Positions 5,744-6,620 of a stretch of DNA of 6,620 bases are shown one piece after another. Below the pieces are notes generated by a model. The model saw only the letters and a list, made by a program, of their open reading frames with translations. It did not search any database and had not been told where the DNA came from. Made by a program: the position numbers and the translations under genes. Source of the DNA: Betaproteobacteria bacterium (lineage in GTDB: Bacteria > Pseudomonadota > Gammaproteobacteria > Burkholderiales > SG8-39); assembly GCA_029858545.1 (NCBI GenBank), contig JAOUFA010000207.1, forward strand, positions 1 to 6,620. Direction: 5' to 3'. The stretch's first letter is position 1. Every line of letters starts with the position of its first letter.

Positions 5744-6620
5744 GCGCGGGCTCCGGCCACCGGCCGTGGCTCGCACAGTGCGGTGGCGCAGTCTGAAATC
5801 AACTGCGGACCGCGATATACGAGGCCGGTATACAACTGCACCAGCGAGGCCCCGGCGGAAATCTTCTCCGCCGCGTCGGCGCCCGAGAGGATGCCGCCGA
5901 CGCCGATCAACGGGACTTCGTTTCCCAATTGGGCGGCCAGCGCGGCGAGCACGCGCGTCGCCTGTGCGCGGATCGGAGCGCCGGACAATCCACCCGCCTC
6001 GTTCGCATGCGCAATGCCTTGGACACCGTCGCGCGCGATCGAAGTGTTGGTGGCGATCACCGCGTCGAAGCCATGCCTGCGCACCGCGTCGGCGATGTCG
6101 CGGATCGCTCCGGCATCGAGGTCGGGCGCGACTTTGAGCGCGAGCGGCACGCGCTTGCCATGGCGCTCGGCGAGGCGCTCGCGCGCCCGGGTGAGTCGCG
6201 CGAGCAGCGCCTCGAGACTTGTCTTGTCCTGCAGGTCGCGCAATCCCCGCGTATTGGGCGAGGAGATGTTCACTGCGACGTAACTTGCCGCGGCGTAGAC
6301 CTGCTCGAGACACTGCTCGTAGTCGTCCGCCGCACGCTCGATCGGTGTATCGAAGTTCTTGCCGATGTTGATTCCCAGTATGCCGTGCCAGCGTGCGCGC
6401 GCAATATTGGCAAGCAGGACATCGACGCCGTGATTGTTGAAGCCGAAGCGGTTGATCAGCGCGCGCGCCGCTGGCAGACGAAACAGCCGCGGCGCGGGAT
6501 TGCCGGGCTGGGCGCGCGGGGTGACCGTGCCGACCTCGATGAAGCCGAAGCCGAGCGCGGCGAGCGCATCGATATGCTCGGCGTTCTTGTCGAGGCCCGC
6601 GGCGAGGCCGACCGGATTGG
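5740..6620 (-). CDS. pyrD: Dihydroorotate dehydrogenase (quinone), class 2; N-terminus beyond window
   Basis: The visible 292 residues cover all but roughly the first 50 of an enzyme of about 340. It oxidises dihydroorotate to orotate, the fourth step of pyrimidine synthesis, and passes electrons through FMN to membrane quinone. Visible blocks in order are NPVGLAAGLDKNAEHIDALA (FMN site), GFIEVGTVTPRAQPGNPAPR, LINRFGFNNHGVD, GINIGKN, VNISSPNTRGLRDLQ, LALKVAPDL, VIATNTS, GGLSGAPI, PLIGVGGI and GASLVQLYTGLVYRG (FMN phosphate). The active-site loop reads NISSPNT with Ser as catalytic base, which marks class 2; class 1 enzymes have Cys there. An apparent shorter start at 6273 is an internal Val codon. 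The missing part would hold the N-terminal membrane-associating helices. The stop overlaps the ferredoxin GTG by 4 nt. Confidence 0.96.
   Translation of the reverse strand, partial: NPVGLAAGLDKNAEHIDALAALGFGFIEVGTVTPRAQPGNPAPRLFRLPAARALINRFGFNNHGVDVLLANIARARWHGILGINIGKNFDTPIERAADDYEQCLEQVYAAASYVAVNISSPNTRGLRDLQDKTSLEALLARLTRARERLAERHGKRVPLALKVAPDLDAGAIRDIADAVRRHGFDAVIATNTSIARDGVQGIAHANEAGGLSGAPIRAQATRVLAALAAQLGNEVPLIGVGGILSGADAAEKISAGASLVQLYTGLVYRGPQLISDCATALCEPRPVAGARA
5751..5754 (-). promoter_or_regulatory. Ribosome binding site for the RsxB-like ferredoxin
   Basis: GGAG on the minus strand, 7 nt before the GTG at 5743 and inside the last codons of pyrD. It decides the non-ATG start and shows that the protein really is short, rather than extending into the pyrD region. 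Confidence 0.65.

Noticed and set aside
5744..6313. Longer version of the ferredoxin reaching into pyrD
   Set aside because: The added sequence is an Arg-rich out-of-frame reading of pyrD with no RnfB N-terminal features, and GTG 5743 has its own ribosome binding site.
1..6620. CRISPR arrays, tRNAs, rRNAs, insertion sequences or attachment sites
   Set aside because: I saw no direct repeats with regular spacing, no tRNA-like cloverleaf and no transposase; coding sequence and short gaps account for the whole window.

Overview
The window is GC-rich (strong G/C preference at third codon positions), densely packed bacterial chromosome with no sign of mobile DNA. The gene set and order look like a betaproteobacterium or a close relative: quinone-dependent dihydroorotate dehydrogenase, a short RsxB-type ferredoxin, endonuclease III and a DUF1841 protein in one run, next to a MoxR/VWA pair with two small c-type cytochromes. 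The lineage is inferred from gene content only; there is no rRNA or other marker.

Left block (about 1-3398, minus strand). Transcription runs right to left: a MoxR-family AAA+ ATPase (2553-3398), a CoxE-like VWA protein 27 nt behind it (1353-2525, GTG start), then a membrane sensor with a periplasmic PDC/Cache-like domain and a PAS domain (start at 1289 or 1247), cut by the left window edge before its output domain. A 35-nt imperfect hairpin lies between the VWA gene and the sensor.

Middle (3399-4305). A 155-nt divergent intergenic region carries a good sigma70-type promoter for two translationally coupled monoheme cytochrome c genes on the plus strand (3554-3898 and 3895-4230), and a weaker promoter candidate for moxR on the minus strand. 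A perfect 13-bp hairpin (4271-4305) separates the cytochromes from the convergent block on the right.

Right block (4306-6620, minus strand). pyrD (truncated at the right edge), an RsxB-like two-cluster ferredoxin, nth and a DUF1841 gene are joined by overlaps of 4, 4 and 1 nt, so they form a tightly coupled operon. It combines pyrimidine synthesis, Fe-S electron transfer, base-excision repair with an Fe-S glycosylase, and a small conserved protein of unknown function.

I found no clearly new system. The points most worth following up are three evenly built HxxxH motifs in the DUF1841 protein, a minimal RsxB without its N-terminal region but with a very basic tail, and the divergent MoxR-VWA / twin cytochrome c module, which by analogy with CoxD/CoxE and NorQ/NorD could be a maturation or remodelling system for a redox protein.
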